NCBI RefSeq assembly: GCF_015223355.1
Contig: NZ_JADFFK010000020.1
Span: forward strand, 1-64,000
DNA: 64,000 nt
Direction: 5' to 3'
Source of the DNA: Salipiger mangrovisoli
Lineage (GTDB): Bacteria; Pseudomonadota; Alphaproteobacteria; Rhodobacterales; Rhodobacteraceae
Part shown: positions 34,141 to 42,836 of the stretch, in pieces
Layout of the letters: each line of letters opens with the position of its first letter
Numbering within the stretch: the first letter of the stretch is position 1
Translations under genes and position numbers: made by a program
Notes under the pieces: model-generated
What the model saw: only the letters and a program-made list of their open reading frames with translations
Told to the model about the DNA's origin: nothing
The model's database searches: none

Positions 34141-34169
34141 GCCGCCGCCCCAAACCTTTGGGCGGCGGC
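34141..34169 (+). terminator. Probable terminator after TTT set 2
   Basis: GCCGCCGCCC (34141-34150) and GGGCGGCGGC (34160-34169) form a perfect 10-bp stem with a 9-base loop, 41 bases behind the last stop codon of the plus-strand operon. A T-run precedes rather than follows it, so the stop may be Rho-assisted. Confidence 0.55.
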
Positions 34170-34837
34170 GCCAGTTCGGCGATGTGGCGCGACCTCAAGG
34201 CGTTGACTGATGCCTTGGCACCGCACGCAGCGGCGGGTCTCAAGGTCACGCTCGAAGCGCTGTGAGCGTAGCGCAGGGAGCGCGGGCGACGGCATCTCGC
34301 TGGACCGTCGCGGCGTTCCATTTCCGGTGCCCGGCGGGGCCGCAAGGCAAGGTGAGCCGCCGCCCGCTGCCGCCGCCGACCGAAAACTCAGGGCAGAGCC
34401 ACGTTCTGCATCGCCGGGCGGAGCGGGATAGTCCCAGGAAACCATGCGCCAGATCCGCGCGATCGGTCGCTGTATGTTGCGGGGGATCCGCGCTGCCGCA
34501 CGGTATTGTCCGACAGTCCGGCTGAACGTGGGCGCGACACTCCGTTCCGGCGGCCGTGGTCAGCCCTCAAATGGTGTAAAATGTATTGTATTCACCCTGT
34601 TGCCTCGGATCGCGCGCGCTTCCCGTCACCCGCAGGCCGGTAATGGGCACGCGGGCTGGCAAGGCGGTCAGGAAGAGGTCCAGCCTTGGAGCCCGCGAAC
34701 AGTCGAGTTGCCCGCAGGGCTGCATGCACGATGAATGCCGAGGCCCCCACAACGTCAACGCGCCGCGGCGCGGGGGACCTTTGGTCTCTGAGCCATGTCC
34801 TTGATCGGGCGCGCACCTTCGATTAAATGAATGCATA
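34170..34837. other. Intergenic stretch without recognisable gene
   Basis: Reading all frames showed no known family or convincing start and ribosome site. The right end (about 34560-34610) is an AT-rich patch around GTGTAAAATGTATTGTATTC that could hold a promoter or operator for the GntR gene. The rest looks like decayed sequence. Confidence 0.4.
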
Positions 34838-34882
34838 ATGCTTTCGTCGGGTAGCGAAGTCAGGGAGCGAGGCAAGACGAAC

Positions 34883-35590
34883 ATGAGCGATCCGAAAACC
34901 ATGCTTGCAGAAGGGCGCCAGACGTTTCGTCGCAAAACGCTGCACGAGGAACTCACGGAGTCCATTCGAGAGCAGATCATCCTCGGAGACCTCGCGGCTG
35001 GCACGCGCGTGCCCGAGAAAGAACTCTGTGCCCTTTACGGTGTGTCGCGAACGCCGCTGCGTGAGGCGCTCAAGGTGCTTGCCACGGATGGTTTGATAAA
35101 CCTCGAGCCAAATCGCGGTGCCTGGGTCAGCAAGATCACCTGCGCCGATATAGACGAGGTTTTCCCGATCATGGGCGCGCTGGAAGCGCTCGCCGGTGAA
35201 CTTGCGTGCCGCCACATCCGCGATGAGGAAATCGGCGCGATCCGGAAGCTGCACCGTGAAATGCTGGGGCACTACGAGAAGCGGGAGATGGGACCCTACT
35301 TCGAAACCAACCAAAGGATCCACGAGGCGATCCTGGCTGCGGCCCGCAACAATACGCTGACCACGCAGTACCGCTCGCTGGCGGCACGTGTGCGTCGGGC
35401 GCGGTATGTGGCAAATATGACCATGCAGAGGTGGTCTCAGGCGACCGAAGAGCATGAGCAGATCATGACTTACCTGGAGCGGCGGGACGGGGAAAGTCTT
35501 TCCAAGATTTTGAAGAAGCACTTGGAAAACAAGCTTGAGACGGTTCGTCACTGGCTTGAAGAAAAGGAAAAGAACGCGGATATCGAATGA
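34883..35590 (+). CDS. GntR-family (FadR-type) transcriptional regulator
   Basis: A 235-residue GntR/FCD regulator. The winged helix-turn-helix (ELTESIREQIILGDLAAGTR, ELCALYGVSRTPLREALKVL, NRGAWVSKIT) covers about residues 20-85, followed by an all-helical FCD effector domain with a plausible metal/carboxylate-binding set including NQRIHEAIL. The ATG at 34883 has GCGAGG upstream; the ATG at 34838 would add 15 residues but lacks a site. It stands alone, downstream of TTT set 2 and convergent to the sulfurtransferase operon. Its target is uncertain; FCD proteins typically sense organic acids. Confidence 0.9.
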   Translation: MSDPKTMLAEGRQTFRRKTLHEELTESIREQIILGDLAAGTRVPEKELCALYGVSRTPLREALKVLATDGLINLEPNRGAWVSKITCADIDEVFPIMGALEALAGELACRHIRDEEIGAIRKLHREMLGHYEKREMGPYFETNQRIHEAILAAARNNTLTTQYRSLAARVRRARYVANMTMQRWSQATEEHEQIMTYLERRDGESLSKILKKHLENKLETVRHWLEEKEKNADIE

Positions 35591-35699
35591 CGGGACGGGG
35601 TTTGCGTCCGGCGAGCACTCGGCTGAAAACCCGCGCAAACGGCCCATTTTGAAACTTCTTTCAAGCACTGGCCCGCTGCCGGTTGCGTGGGCGCGAAGG

Positions 35700-36240
35700 A
35701 GACCGTGACCCTGACGCTGGAGATGGCAGATGATGAGCCGGACCTTCAGAAAATCGTTCAAGATCGGGGCCGTGAGGCTGGTGCGCGAACGCGGCGCCTG
35801 CATCCCCCGGATCGAGCGGCTGGTGCGGCAGAATGTCATGCCGCCCGTCCCAGGCGCCGTGGCAAGCCGAGAAACCAGGGCGAACGATCCGTTATTGCCG
35901 ACAGTATTCTTGATCGAGACTTCGAGACGGAGGGCCCGAACCAGATTCAGCTACACGTGGAGGGCCATGGGCTGGCTCTATGTGGCGGTTCCGCTGGACC
36001 TGTTGCCGCAACGCGTGGTGGGCTGGTCAATGACGGCGGATCGCGGCGCCACATCGGTCAAGCGGTCTCATCCCTCTCGGGACATTGCTCCGCATGCGCG
36101 TGCCGGGCAAGGGATGAGCAATGTCGGAAACCTCTGGGATACTTCGGCGATGGAGAGCGTCTTCCCTTCGCTCAAGACCAAACGGACCGCGCGCAAGCTC
36201 TACCGCAGCCGCGATGCCGCCCGCGCCGTGCAAGCATGAC
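35700..36240 (+). pseudogene. IS3-family transposase remnant (plus strand)
   Basis: Plus-strand frames begin with RTFRKSFKIGAVRLVRERG (OrfA-like start, about 35738-35794), switch to RRRGKPRNQGERSVIADSI (about 35858-35914) and LDRDFETEGPNQIQ (OrfB before the DDE core), and then return to GWLYVAVPLDLLPQRVVGWS and GNVWDTSAMES-like GNLWDTSAMES with SLKTKRTARKLYR (36120-36200). These are unmistakable IS3 OrfB segments; large deletions and frameshifts are evident. Confidence 0.75.
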
Positions 36241-36264
36241 CTGGTGTGCACCAGGCCGGCGGCG

Positions 36265-36500
36265 AGTCATATCTGCCTGTCCAACGCGAGATCCGCGACG
36301 ACCTTCTTCAGCCGCGCGTTCTGCTGCTCGCGCTTCCTTTCGGACATCATCCAATCCCGCGTATTTCTTCGATTGAGCGAAGGTCGCCGTGCTGATCCCC
36401 GCCTTGCGGCAGGCGTCCCGGCAGAGGTGCCATCCTTCGCCTTCATGATGATCTACGCCTTCTGCGCATCGGTGAACGCCGGGGACGTCCTGCGTGTCCG
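36265..36500 (-). pseudogene. IS3-family OrfA remnant (minus strand)
   Basis: On the minus strand, shifting between frames gives SPAFTDAQKA, IIMKAKDGTSAG, ISTATF, KKYAGLDDVRKEA and REQQNARLKKVVADLALDRQ, matching the FTDEQI..ILK, GISTATFY.WK.KYGG and ENARLKKLLADL.LD pattern of IS3-family OrfA. No OrfB follows, because the element abuts the plus-strand IS3 relic at 35700-36240. It is inactive. Confidence 0.68.
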
Positions 36501-36661
36501 CTTCTCTCCCGCCGGGTTGAGGCCGGAAAAATCAAATACGCAGCGGGGGCGTTTTCGAGGACCGCATCAGGGGGCTGTCCGTTTAGTGCGCTTGGTACCT
36601 CGAAGACTAAGGTGTGCCCTGAGGGTGATAGACCTCGGAACGCGGCAGATTTCGGCACTGG

Positions 36662-37489
36662 TCAGCTTTCGATCGGGCCGAGTTGCCCGGTCCCCCATTC
36701 CGCCCAGGAACCGTCGTAGAGCGTTGCTTCGCGCCCGATCCTGGCCAGTCCGAGCGCGAGGGTGCAGGCAGTCATGCCCGATCCGCAGGTGACGACGGTG
36801 CCGGCCGTGGGGCCGTCGCCGATTTTCTCCCGCAGCGCCGGGGCGTCAAGGAAGCGTCCGTCGGGCCCGGTGAGTTCGGTGAAGGGCAGGCTGCTCGCGC
36901 CGGGCATGTGGCCCGAGGTGAGCCCGGCACGGGGCTCGGGGTCGCGTCCGAAGAACCGGCCCGCGGGGCGCGCATCGAGGATGTGCGTGCCACCGCGGGC
37001 GACGACGTTTGCCATCTCCGCGCCGCCAAGGACGCGCGAAAGATCGGGAGACCAGCTTCGCCGCGCCACGGGCGCGGGGGCGGGCAGGGGGCCCGAGGCG
37101 GTTTCATATCCGCCTGACTGCCAAGCGGCGAGGCCGCCATTCAGCACGCGCACATCCGGCGCGCCGAAGAGGGTAAGCGTGTACCAAACCCGCGGCGCAG
37201 AAAAATGCAGGGCGCTGCGGTCATAGACGACGACCGGCCGGCTTCCGTCTATGCCGAGTTCGCCCATCGCCTCGGCGAAGCGCTCGGCGTCCGGCATCAT
37301 GTGCGCAAGCGGCGCAGCGGTATCCGCAATCTCGTCGATCTCGAACAGGACCGCGCCGGGGATGCGCAGCGCCGCCACATCGCTGCGGCTGCGCTCGGGG
37401 TCGGGCGGAAGATAGTAGGTTGCATCCAGGATGACGGTTTCGCCGAGGCATTCGGCAAGCTCTGCCGGGTCGATCAGGGGGTCGGTCAT
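36662..37489 (-). CDS. Sulfurtransferase (3-mercaptopyruvate/thiosulfate type)
   Basis: A 275-residue two-domain rhodanese. The N-terminal inactive domain has VVVYDRSALHFSAPRVWYTL, and the C-terminal domain ends in the active loop CGSGMTA with catalytic Cys235. CGSG-type loops followed by hydrophobic residues are typical of 3-mercaptopyruvate sulfurtransferase, whereas thiosulfate enzymes usually have CRKGVTA. HMPGAxxLPF around residues 194-203 is also conserved. It overlaps the FAD-dependent dehydrogenase stop by 4 bases and is the last gene of the third TTT operon. Sulfur removal from a mercapto-2-oxoacid is therefore likely to be part of the pathway. Its 3' end faces IS3 remnants. Confidence 0.9.
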   Translation of the reverse strand: MTDPLIDPAELAECLGETVILDATYYLPPDPERSRSDVAALRIPGAVLFEIDEIADTAAPLAHMMPDAERFAEAMGELGIDGSRPVVVYDRSALHFSAPRVWYTLTLFGAPDVRVLNGGLAAWQSGGYETASGPLPAPAPVARRSWSPDLSRVLGGAEMANVVARGGTHILDARPAGRFFGRDPEPRAGLTSGHMPGASSLPFTELTGPDGRFLDAPALREKIGDGPTAGTVVTCGSGMTACTLALGLARIGREATLYDGSWAEWGTGQLGPIES

Positions 37490-38877
37490 TCAGATGCCTT
37501 CTGTGCAGGGGGAAGAACCTTTCCGGGGTTCATCAGGTTGTCGGGGTCGAGCGCGGCCTTGACGCGCCGCATGATGTCCAGCGCGGGTCCGTGCTCGTCC
37601 GCCATATACTTCTGCTTTCCGAGGCCGACTCCATGCTCGCCGGTGCAAGTTCCGTCATGCGACAGCGCCTCGGCCACCATGCGGGCGTTCAGGTCGGCCA
37701 GCAGGTCCCTTTCCTCGGGGGCGTCAGGATCGAGGGCGAAAACCACGTGAAAGTTGCCGTCACCGACATGGCCCATGATGGAGGCGGGCACCGGGCAGTT
37801 TGCCAGCAATGACTTGGCGTGGTCGATGCAGGCTGGCAGCGCCGAGAGCGGCACGCAAACATCCGTCGCCCATCCTCGCGCGCGGGGGCGTTGCGCGACG
37901 GTCGCGGTGTAGGCAGTGTGCCGCGCTTTCCAGAGGCGATTGCGCGCCTCTTCCTCCTTCGCCCATTGGAAACCTTCACCGCCGTTGGCGGCGGCCAGGT
38001 CCTCGAACAGCGCGACCTGCTCGCGTACACCTTCGGGCGAGCCGATGAACTCGACGAAAAGCGTGTCGGCTTCGGTGTCATCGCGCTGCGAATAGGCGTT
38101 CACCGCGCGGATGCAGCCCGCGTCGAGATACTCCATCCGCGCCGGTGTCAGCCCCATCTGGATCGCCTCGACCGCCGTCAAACTTGCCGCGGCCGCGTCG
38201 GGGAAGGTGCAGACCGCCGCCATGGTCGCTTCGGGTCTGCCGTAGAGGCGAAGGCTGATCTCGGTGATGATGCCGAGCGTTCCCTCCGAGCCGAGGTAGA
38301 GGTGCGTCAGGTCGTATCCGGCGCTCGACTTGCGGGCGCGGCGCGCGGTGCGGATGATCTCGCCTTCGGCGGTGACCAAGGTGAGGTTCAACACGTTCTC
38401 GCGCATGGTGCCGTAGTGCACCGCGTTGGTGCCCGAGGCGCGGGTCGCCGCCATGCCGCCGAGCGTGGCATTGGCCCCGGGGTCTACCGGAAAGAACAGC
38501 CCGGTGTCGCGCAAGTGCGTGTTGAGCGCTTCGCGGGTGACGCCCGCCTCGACGGTGCAGTCCATGTCATCGGGGCGTACCGCGACAATCCGGTCCATGC
38601 GGGTCATGTCGAGGCAAAGGCCGCCCCGCGGCGCCGAGGCATTGCCTTCGAGAGAAGAGCCCGCCCCATGCGCGATCACAGGCACGCGCGCGGCGCGGCA
38701 GGAGCGCACGACGGCGGCGACTTCCTCGGTGCTGACCGGGTAGGCCACGGCGTCGGGCGGCATGGCATTGTGATGAGCCTCGGTTCCCGCATGGTTGTCG
38801 CGGTCGGAGCGGCCGTCGCTATATCTGTCGCCTAGCAGCGCGGAAAGTTGCTCGGTGAGGGGTCGGGGAAGCGTCAT
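37486..38877 (-). CDS. FAD-linked 2-hydroxyacid dehydrogenase (D-lactate/glycolate oxidase GlcD type)
   Basis: A 463-residue enzyme of the vanillyl-alcohol-oxidase/PCMH FAD family. The N-terminal FAD domain contains VIAHGAGSSLEGNASAPRGG (about residues 70-89), DPGANATLGGMAATRASGTN (about 132-151) and LTHLYLGSEGTLGIITE (about 190-206). The C-terminal substrate domain ends with the GEHGVGLGK motif (about 423-431) carrying the active-site Glu-His. The family oxidises D-2-hydroxyacids to 2-oxoacids. Both ends overlap their neighbours by 4 bases (TctA upstream, sulfurtransferase downstream), so the three are translationally coupled. Next to a mercaptopyruvate-type sulfurtransferase, a mercaptolactate-like substrate is an attractive inference. 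Confidence 0.9.
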   Translation of the reverse strand: MTLPRPLTEQLSALLGDRYSDGRSDRDNHAGTEAHHNAMPPDAVAYPVSTEEVAAVVRSCRAARVPVIAHGAGSSLEGNASAPRGGLCLDMTRMDRIVAVRPDDMDCTVEAGVTREALNTHLRDTGLFFPVDPGANATLGGMAATRASGTNAVHYGTMRENVLNLTLVTAEGEIIRTARRARKSSAGYDLTHLYLGSEGTLGIITEISLRLYGRPEATMAAVCTFPDAAAASLTAVEAIQMGLTPARMEYLDAGCIRAVNAYSQRDDTEADTLFVEFIGSPEGVREQVALFEDLAAANGGEGFQWAKEEEARNRLWKARHTAYTATVAQRPRARGWATDVCVPLSALPACIDHAKSLLANCPVPASIMGHVGDGNFHVVFALDPDAPEERDLLADLNARMVAEALSHDGTCTGEHGVGLGKQKYMADEHGPALDIMRRVKAALDPDNLMNPGKVLPPAQKASE

Positions 38878-40385
38878 GAGGTCGAGATTTCCTTTTCAGG
38901 CGCGGGGCGACGCCGGGCGGTGAAAGCCAGCACGGCCTGGGCGGCGAGGATCAGCACGATGATGATCAGAAGACCGCAAGAGATCGGGCGGGTCAGGAAG
39001 GTCGAGAACTGCCCGTCCGAGAGCATCATCGAGCGGCGGAAATTCTCTTCCATCAGCGGTCCCAGCACGAGGCCCAGGACAAGTGGCGCCGTGGGGAAGC
39101 GCAAAATGCGCAGCAGGAAGCCCAGAACGCCGAAGGCCAGCAGCTGGTAGACGTCGAAGATCGAGTAGCGGATCGAGTAGGTGCCGATCACGATCAGCAC
39201 GACGATCGCCGGGTAGAGCAGGCGGTAGGGAATGCGCAGCATGGCGACCCAGAGCCCGATCATCGGGATGTTGAACACCAGCAGGATCAGGTTGCCGAGC
39301 CAGAAGCTGGCCACCAGACCCCAGAACATGTCGGGAGACTCGGTCAACATCTGCGGTCCGGGCGTGACGCCATGCACCATCATAGCGCCGAGCAGCAGCG
39401 CCATCACCGCGTCGCCCGGCACGCCGAGCGTGAGCGTCGGGATGAAGGCGGTCTGCGCCGCGGAGTTGTTGGCAGCCTCGGGGCCAGCCACCCCTTCAAC
39501 GGCGCCCTGGCCCATTCTGTCCCGGTTGCGGCTGATGCGGTTCTCGGTGGCGTAGGAAAAGAAGGAGGCGATCGTTGAGCCGGTGCCCGGCAGCGCGCCG
39601 AAGAACGATCCGATCGCCGAGCCTCGCCAGATCGCCGGGAAACTGTCGCGCAACTCCGTGCGGGTCGGCATCATCGAGCGCAGGGTGATCTTGCTGCTCG
39701 GCACGGCGCGCTCGCCCTGTCCGATGTTGGCGAGGATCTCCGCGAGGCCGAAAAGACCCATGGCCGAGGCGACGAGGCTGACGCCATCCATCAGTTCGAA
39801 ATTGCCGTAGGTGAAGCGCATGGCGCCCGAGGTAAGGTCGATGCCGACAAGGCCCAGCACCACGCCGACCACGACCATGGCAAGGCCGCGGATCGCCGAG
39901 CCTTCCGAGAGGGTGGAGGCGGCGACGAGGCCGAGCGCCATCAGCATGAAGTATTCCTGCGAGCCGAACTTCAGCGCGAGCTCCGACAGGCCGGGGGAAA
40001 AGGCTGCCATCAGCAGGATGCCGATCGAACCGCCGATGAAAGAGGCGAGCGCAGAGAGCATCAGCGCCGAGCCGGCGCGGCCCTTCTTGGTCATCTCGTA
40101 GCCGTCGAGGCAGATCACCGCCGAGGAGGCCGTGCCCGGCAGACGCAGCAGGATCGAGGCCACCGAGCCGCCGTATTGCGCGCCGTAGTAGATGCCGGCG
40201 AGCATGACGAGCGCGCTGGTCGGCGAGACGTAGTAGGTCATCGGCAGCAGCATCGAGATCGCCGCAAGCGGGCCGACGCCGGGCAGTACGCCGATGAACA
40301 TGCCGATCGAGACGCCGATGAAGCAGTAGAGCAGGGTCTCGGCACTGAGCGCGACCTGGAACCCGAGAAGCAGATTGTCGATCAT
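38874..40385 (-). CDS. TTT-family large permease subunit (TctA), set 3
   Basis: A 503-residue TctA protein. The paired motifs are GVLPGVGPLAAISMLLPMTY in the first half and GALPGTGSTIASFFSYATEN in the second, followed by GPEAANNSAAQTAFIPTLTL and GVPGDAVMALLLGAMM. About twelve hydrophobic segments are visible. It starts in a 4-base overlap with TctB and ends in a 4-base overlap with the FAD dehydrogenase. With TctB and the receptor at 41708-42664 it makes the third complete TTT system of the window. Confidence 0.95.
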   Translation of the reverse strand: MIDNLLLGFQVALSAETLLYCFIGVSIGMFIGVLPGVGPLAAISMLLPMTYYVSPTSALVMLAGIYYGAQYGGSVASILLRLPGTASSAVICLDGYEMTKKGRAGSALMLSALASFIGGSIGILLMAAFSPGLSELALKFGSQEYFMLMALGLVAASTLSEGSAIRGLAMVVVGVVLGLVGIDLTSGAMRFTYGNFELMDGVSLVASAMGLFGLAEILANIGQGERAVPSSKITLRSMMPTRTELRDSFPAIWRGSAIGSFFGALPGTGSTIASFFSYATENRISRNRDRMGQGAVEGVAGPEAANNSAAQTAFIPTLTLGVPGDAVMALLLGAMMVHGVTPGPQMLTESPDMFWGLVASFWLGNLILLVFNIPMIGLWVAMLRIPYRLLYPAIVVLIVIGTYSIRYSIFDVYQLLAFGVLGFLLRILRFPTAPLVLGLVLGPLMEENFRRSMMLSDGQFSTFLTRPISCGLLIIIVLILAAQAVLAFTARRRPAPEKEISTS

Positions 40386-40876
40386 GAGAGCAGCCCTTTC
40401 GGCAGCATGGTGATCTGCAGGTCCAGTCCGACCACAAAGATCAGCCAGACCAGCGCAAGCACGATGACGCCCAGCAGGACCAGCTCGCCCAGTTTGCGGT
40501 GAGGCTCGGCAAGGGCAGAGAGCAGCACCACCAGCAGCACCGCGATCGCCCCGCCCAGAACCTTGAGGGCGAGCGCGAAGGCGACAATGCTGCCAAGCAC
40601 CAGAACCACGGGCATGAGCGCGCCCAGAGAGACCCGCTGGTCAGGATGCCGCCAGCCTTCAACCAGCAGTACCGCTCCGAAAAAGAAGAGCAACCCGGCC
40701 AGCACCGCGGGAAAATAGCCGGGCCCCATGGCCGCGGCACTGCCGAGGCTGAGGGTCCGGACCTGTATGAGCACCACCGCGGCCGTGAGCAGGAGCATCA
40801 GGCCGCCCAATCCGCTCACGGAGCTCAGAGCCCGCAGGACGCGGCGTTGCCGCCCCTCTTGTTGGGTGTGTCGCAT
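40382..40876 (-). CDS. TTT-family small permease subunit (TctB), set 3
   Basis: A 164-residue membrane protein with four hydrophobic segments. The AAMGPGYFPAVLAGLLFFFG stretch is the GPG(F/Y)FP motif of TctB. It overlaps TctA by 4 bases and lies 57 bases after the enoyl-CoA hydratase gene. GGGGAGGTTCCG precedes the ATG. Confidence 0.9.
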   Translation of the reverse strand: MRHTQQEGRQRRVLRALSSVSGLGGLMLLLTAAVVLIQVRTLSLGSAAAMGPGYFPAVLAGLLFFFGAVLLVEGWRHPDQRVSLGALMPVVLVLGSIVAFALALKVLGGAIAVLLVVLLSALAEPHRKLGELVLLGVIVLALVWLIFVVGLDLQITMLPKGLLS

Positions 40877-40933
40877 CGGAACCTCCCCTTTCCTTCGCGC
40901 GTGTCTTGGATGGGCTTGGGATGTCCGCGCTCG

Positions 40934-41674
40934 TCAGCGCCCTTCGAAGACGGGTGTCTGCTTCGCCCTGAAGGCAGCGAGGGCATTTGCAGCATCCTCG
41001 CTGTCCAGCACTTTCGCGATCCGCATCTCGCTGTCATAGAAGGTCTGGATCGCCACATCTCCGGCGGCGTCCAGCGACATCCGCTTCAGCATTGTCACCA
41101 CCAGAGGAGCATTGGCCGCGAGCTGCCGGGCCATGGCGCGGGCTTCCGTGACATGCATCCCCTCGGCAACGACCCGGTTCGCCATGCCGGTCTCATAGGC
41201 GCGTTGTGCAGAAATGGGGTTGCCCAGAAGCATCATCTCCATGACCACGCGCAGCGGGCCGCGGCGCACGGCGGCGGTGATTGCCCCCTTGGCAACGCCA
41301 AGCTTGGCCTCGGGGTAGATCAATTCGGCGGTTTCGGTCATCACGATGAAATCGCACATCAACGCCAGCGTCAGACCTGCGCCGATGGCCTTGCCGCTGA
41401 TCGCGGCGATGATGGGTTTGTCGCAGCGGAGCCCGAATTCCGGAACGCCCTTCCAGAACTGGTCGGGGGGCGCGGTCAGGTCAGCCCCCGCGGAAAACAC
41501 CTTGTTGTCGCTTGCCTTGAGAATGGCGGCGCGCGCGTTCCCTGCCTCGAACCGCTGGAAGCAGCTGCGCAGGGCCTCGAACATCTCTGCGGTCAGTGCA
41601 TTGCGTTTCTCGGGGCGGTCGAGGGTGATCTCGGCAACGCCGTCGATCTCCTCGTAGAGGATGTGCTGGGACAT
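40934..41674 (-). CDS. Enoyl-CoA hydratase/isomerase family protein
   Basis: A 246-residue crotonase-fold enzyme. LDRPEKRNALTAEMFEAL marks the N-terminus, SAGADLTAP forms the first oxyanion-hole strand and ISGKAIGAGLTLALMCDF the second; a PEAKLGVAKGAI segment follows where catalytic glutamates can lie. The ATG at 41674 is chosen because CAGGAGAAAA lies just upstream; the ATG at 41704 has no good site. Crotonases hydrate, isomerise or hydrolyse acyl-CoA thioesters. Between a TTT receptor and TTT permeases, and in the same locus as an NDP-forming acyl-CoA synthetase, it likely acts on the CoA ester of the imported acid. Confidence 0.9.
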   Translation of the reverse strand: MSQHILYEEIDGVAEITLDRPEKRNALTAEMFEALRSCFQRFEAGNARAAILKASDNKVFSAGADLTAPPDQFWKGVPEFGLRCDKPIIAAISGKAIGAGLTLALMCDFIVMTETAELIYPEAKLGVAKGAITAAVRRGPLRVVMEMMLLGNPISAQRAYETGMANRVVAEGMHVTEARAMARQLAANAPLVVTMLKRMSLDAAGDVAIQTFYDSEMRIAKVLDSEDAANALAAFRAKQTPVFEGR

Positions 41675-41707
41675 GGGGTTTTCTCCTGCAGGGGTCGAAT
41701 TCATGCG

Positions 41708-42664
41708 TCAGTCGACCGAGATGCCGCTGGCATCGCGGATCGCCGCAAAGGTCTCGAGGTCGGCGGCCACTACGGCATCGGTCGCCGCGGCGTCGCGGTA
41801 CTCGGGCAGCAGGCCCATCTTGAGGGTCTGGTCCCGGTACGCCTCGGACTCGACCATGCCCTCGAGCGCGGCGCTCATCTGAGCGATGGCGTCCGGATCA
41901 GTGCCTTCGGGGGCAAAGACGCCGAACCAGCCAGAGAGCGTCAGGTCGTAGCCGAGTTCCGCGGTCGTCGGCACGTCGGGCAGGTTGGGGTGGCGTTCGG
42001 GGATCATCGCGGCGAGGATCTTGATCTTGTCCGAGCCCGCCTGCGTCAGCACGACAGGATCGATCATGAACTGGACTTCATTGGACAGGACGGCCGCCAT
42101 GGCGTTGTTCGACCCCTGGTAGGGGATATGCGTCGCGTCGGTGCCGGTTTCCATCATGAAGTACTCGGCAGTGAACTGACCCATCGAGCCGACGCCCGCG
42201 GTGCCGTATTTGGTGGTTCCATTTTCCTTGAGGTAGGCAACAAGGCCGTCGAGGTCTTCAATTCCGAGGCCGGCATTCACGCCGATGAAGGTCGCGGCGT
42301 TGGCGGTGGTGGCGATGCCGTCGAAGCTCTCGACCGGGTCATATTGCACGGCCTTGTTGATCAGCGGCTGAACGACATTGGTGGCGTTGTTGCCAAAGAA
42401 GATCGTGTAGCCGTCGTTCTGGGCGGGTGCCGCTATGGTTGCGCCGACGACCCCGCCCGCGCCGGGCTTGTTCTCGACCACAACGGGCTGTCCCACGGCC
42501 GCCGAGATCGCATCGGCCGCCATGCGGGCGAGCAGGTCTGTGGTGCCGCCGGGGTTGTAGGGCACGATCATGGTGATCGGCTTGTCCGGCCAGCCATCGG
42601 CTGCGAGGGCCGCCTGTGCGGAAATGGCTGCTGCAATCGCCGCGGCGAACAATTTCGAATTCAT
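41708..42664 (-). CDS. TTT-family periplasmic solute receptor (TctC/Bug type), set 3
   Basis: A 318-residue Bug/TctC receptor. A signal peptide with cleavage near AALAADGWPD is followed by the ligand-loop motif MIVPYNPGGTTDLLARMAAD at about residues 34-53 and a GAGGVVGATIAA segment. The ATG at 42664 follows GGGAGGAGACACC. It is the first gene of the minus-strand operon that continues with enoyl-CoA hydratase, TctB, TctA, FAD dehydrogenase and sulfurtransferase. The palindrome at 42761-42777 sits about 100 bases upstream in the divergent promoter shared with an IclR gene. Confidence 0.93.
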   Translation of the reverse strand: MNSKLFAAAIAAAISAQAALAADGWPDKPITMIVPYNPGGTTDLLARMAADAISAAVGQPVVVENKPGAGGVVGATIAAPAQNDGYTIFFGNNATNVVQPLINKAVQYDPVESFDGIATTANAATFIGVNAGLGIEDLDGLVAYLKENGTTKYGTAGVGSMGQFTAEYFMMETGTDATHIPYQGSNNAMAAVLSNEVQFMIDPVVLTQAGSDKIKILAAMIPERHPNLPDVPTTAELGYDLTLSGWFGVFAPEGTDPDAIAQMSAALEGMVESEAYRDQTLKMGLLPEYRDAAATDAVVAADLETFAAIRDASGISVD

Positions 42665-42760
42665 GGTGTCTCCTCCCAAAGTGCAGCGCGCAGGCGCCGG
42701 TCCTCCTCAGAACGATTCCGAGCGTAGCAGCAAGAAATTTGTCGCTCAATAGAAAATACC

Positions 42761-42777
42761 GTTCCAATATTTGGAAC
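42761..42777. promoter_or_regulatory. Putative IclR operator, 17-bp palindrome
   Basis: GTTCCAA-TAT-TTGGAAC is a perfect 7-bp inverted repeat in the intergenic region between the divergent TTT receptor (start 42664) and IclR (start 42837) genes. The surrounding patch is AT-rich. Its layout matches GTTCTAAAATATAGAAC at 46411-46427 at 13 of 17 positions, suggesting that one regulator binds both. Confidence 0.62.
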
Positions 42778-42836
42778 ATTGACAGCGGGGATCGGGGTCC
42801 GTTATCTGGCTGGGGAAGGTGCGGAAGCGGGGTTGC

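Noticed and set aside
34560-34610. AT-rich GGTG...CACC sequence as a GntR operator
   Set aside because: The arms match only at four outer positions and scattered inner ones, too weak to call a site.
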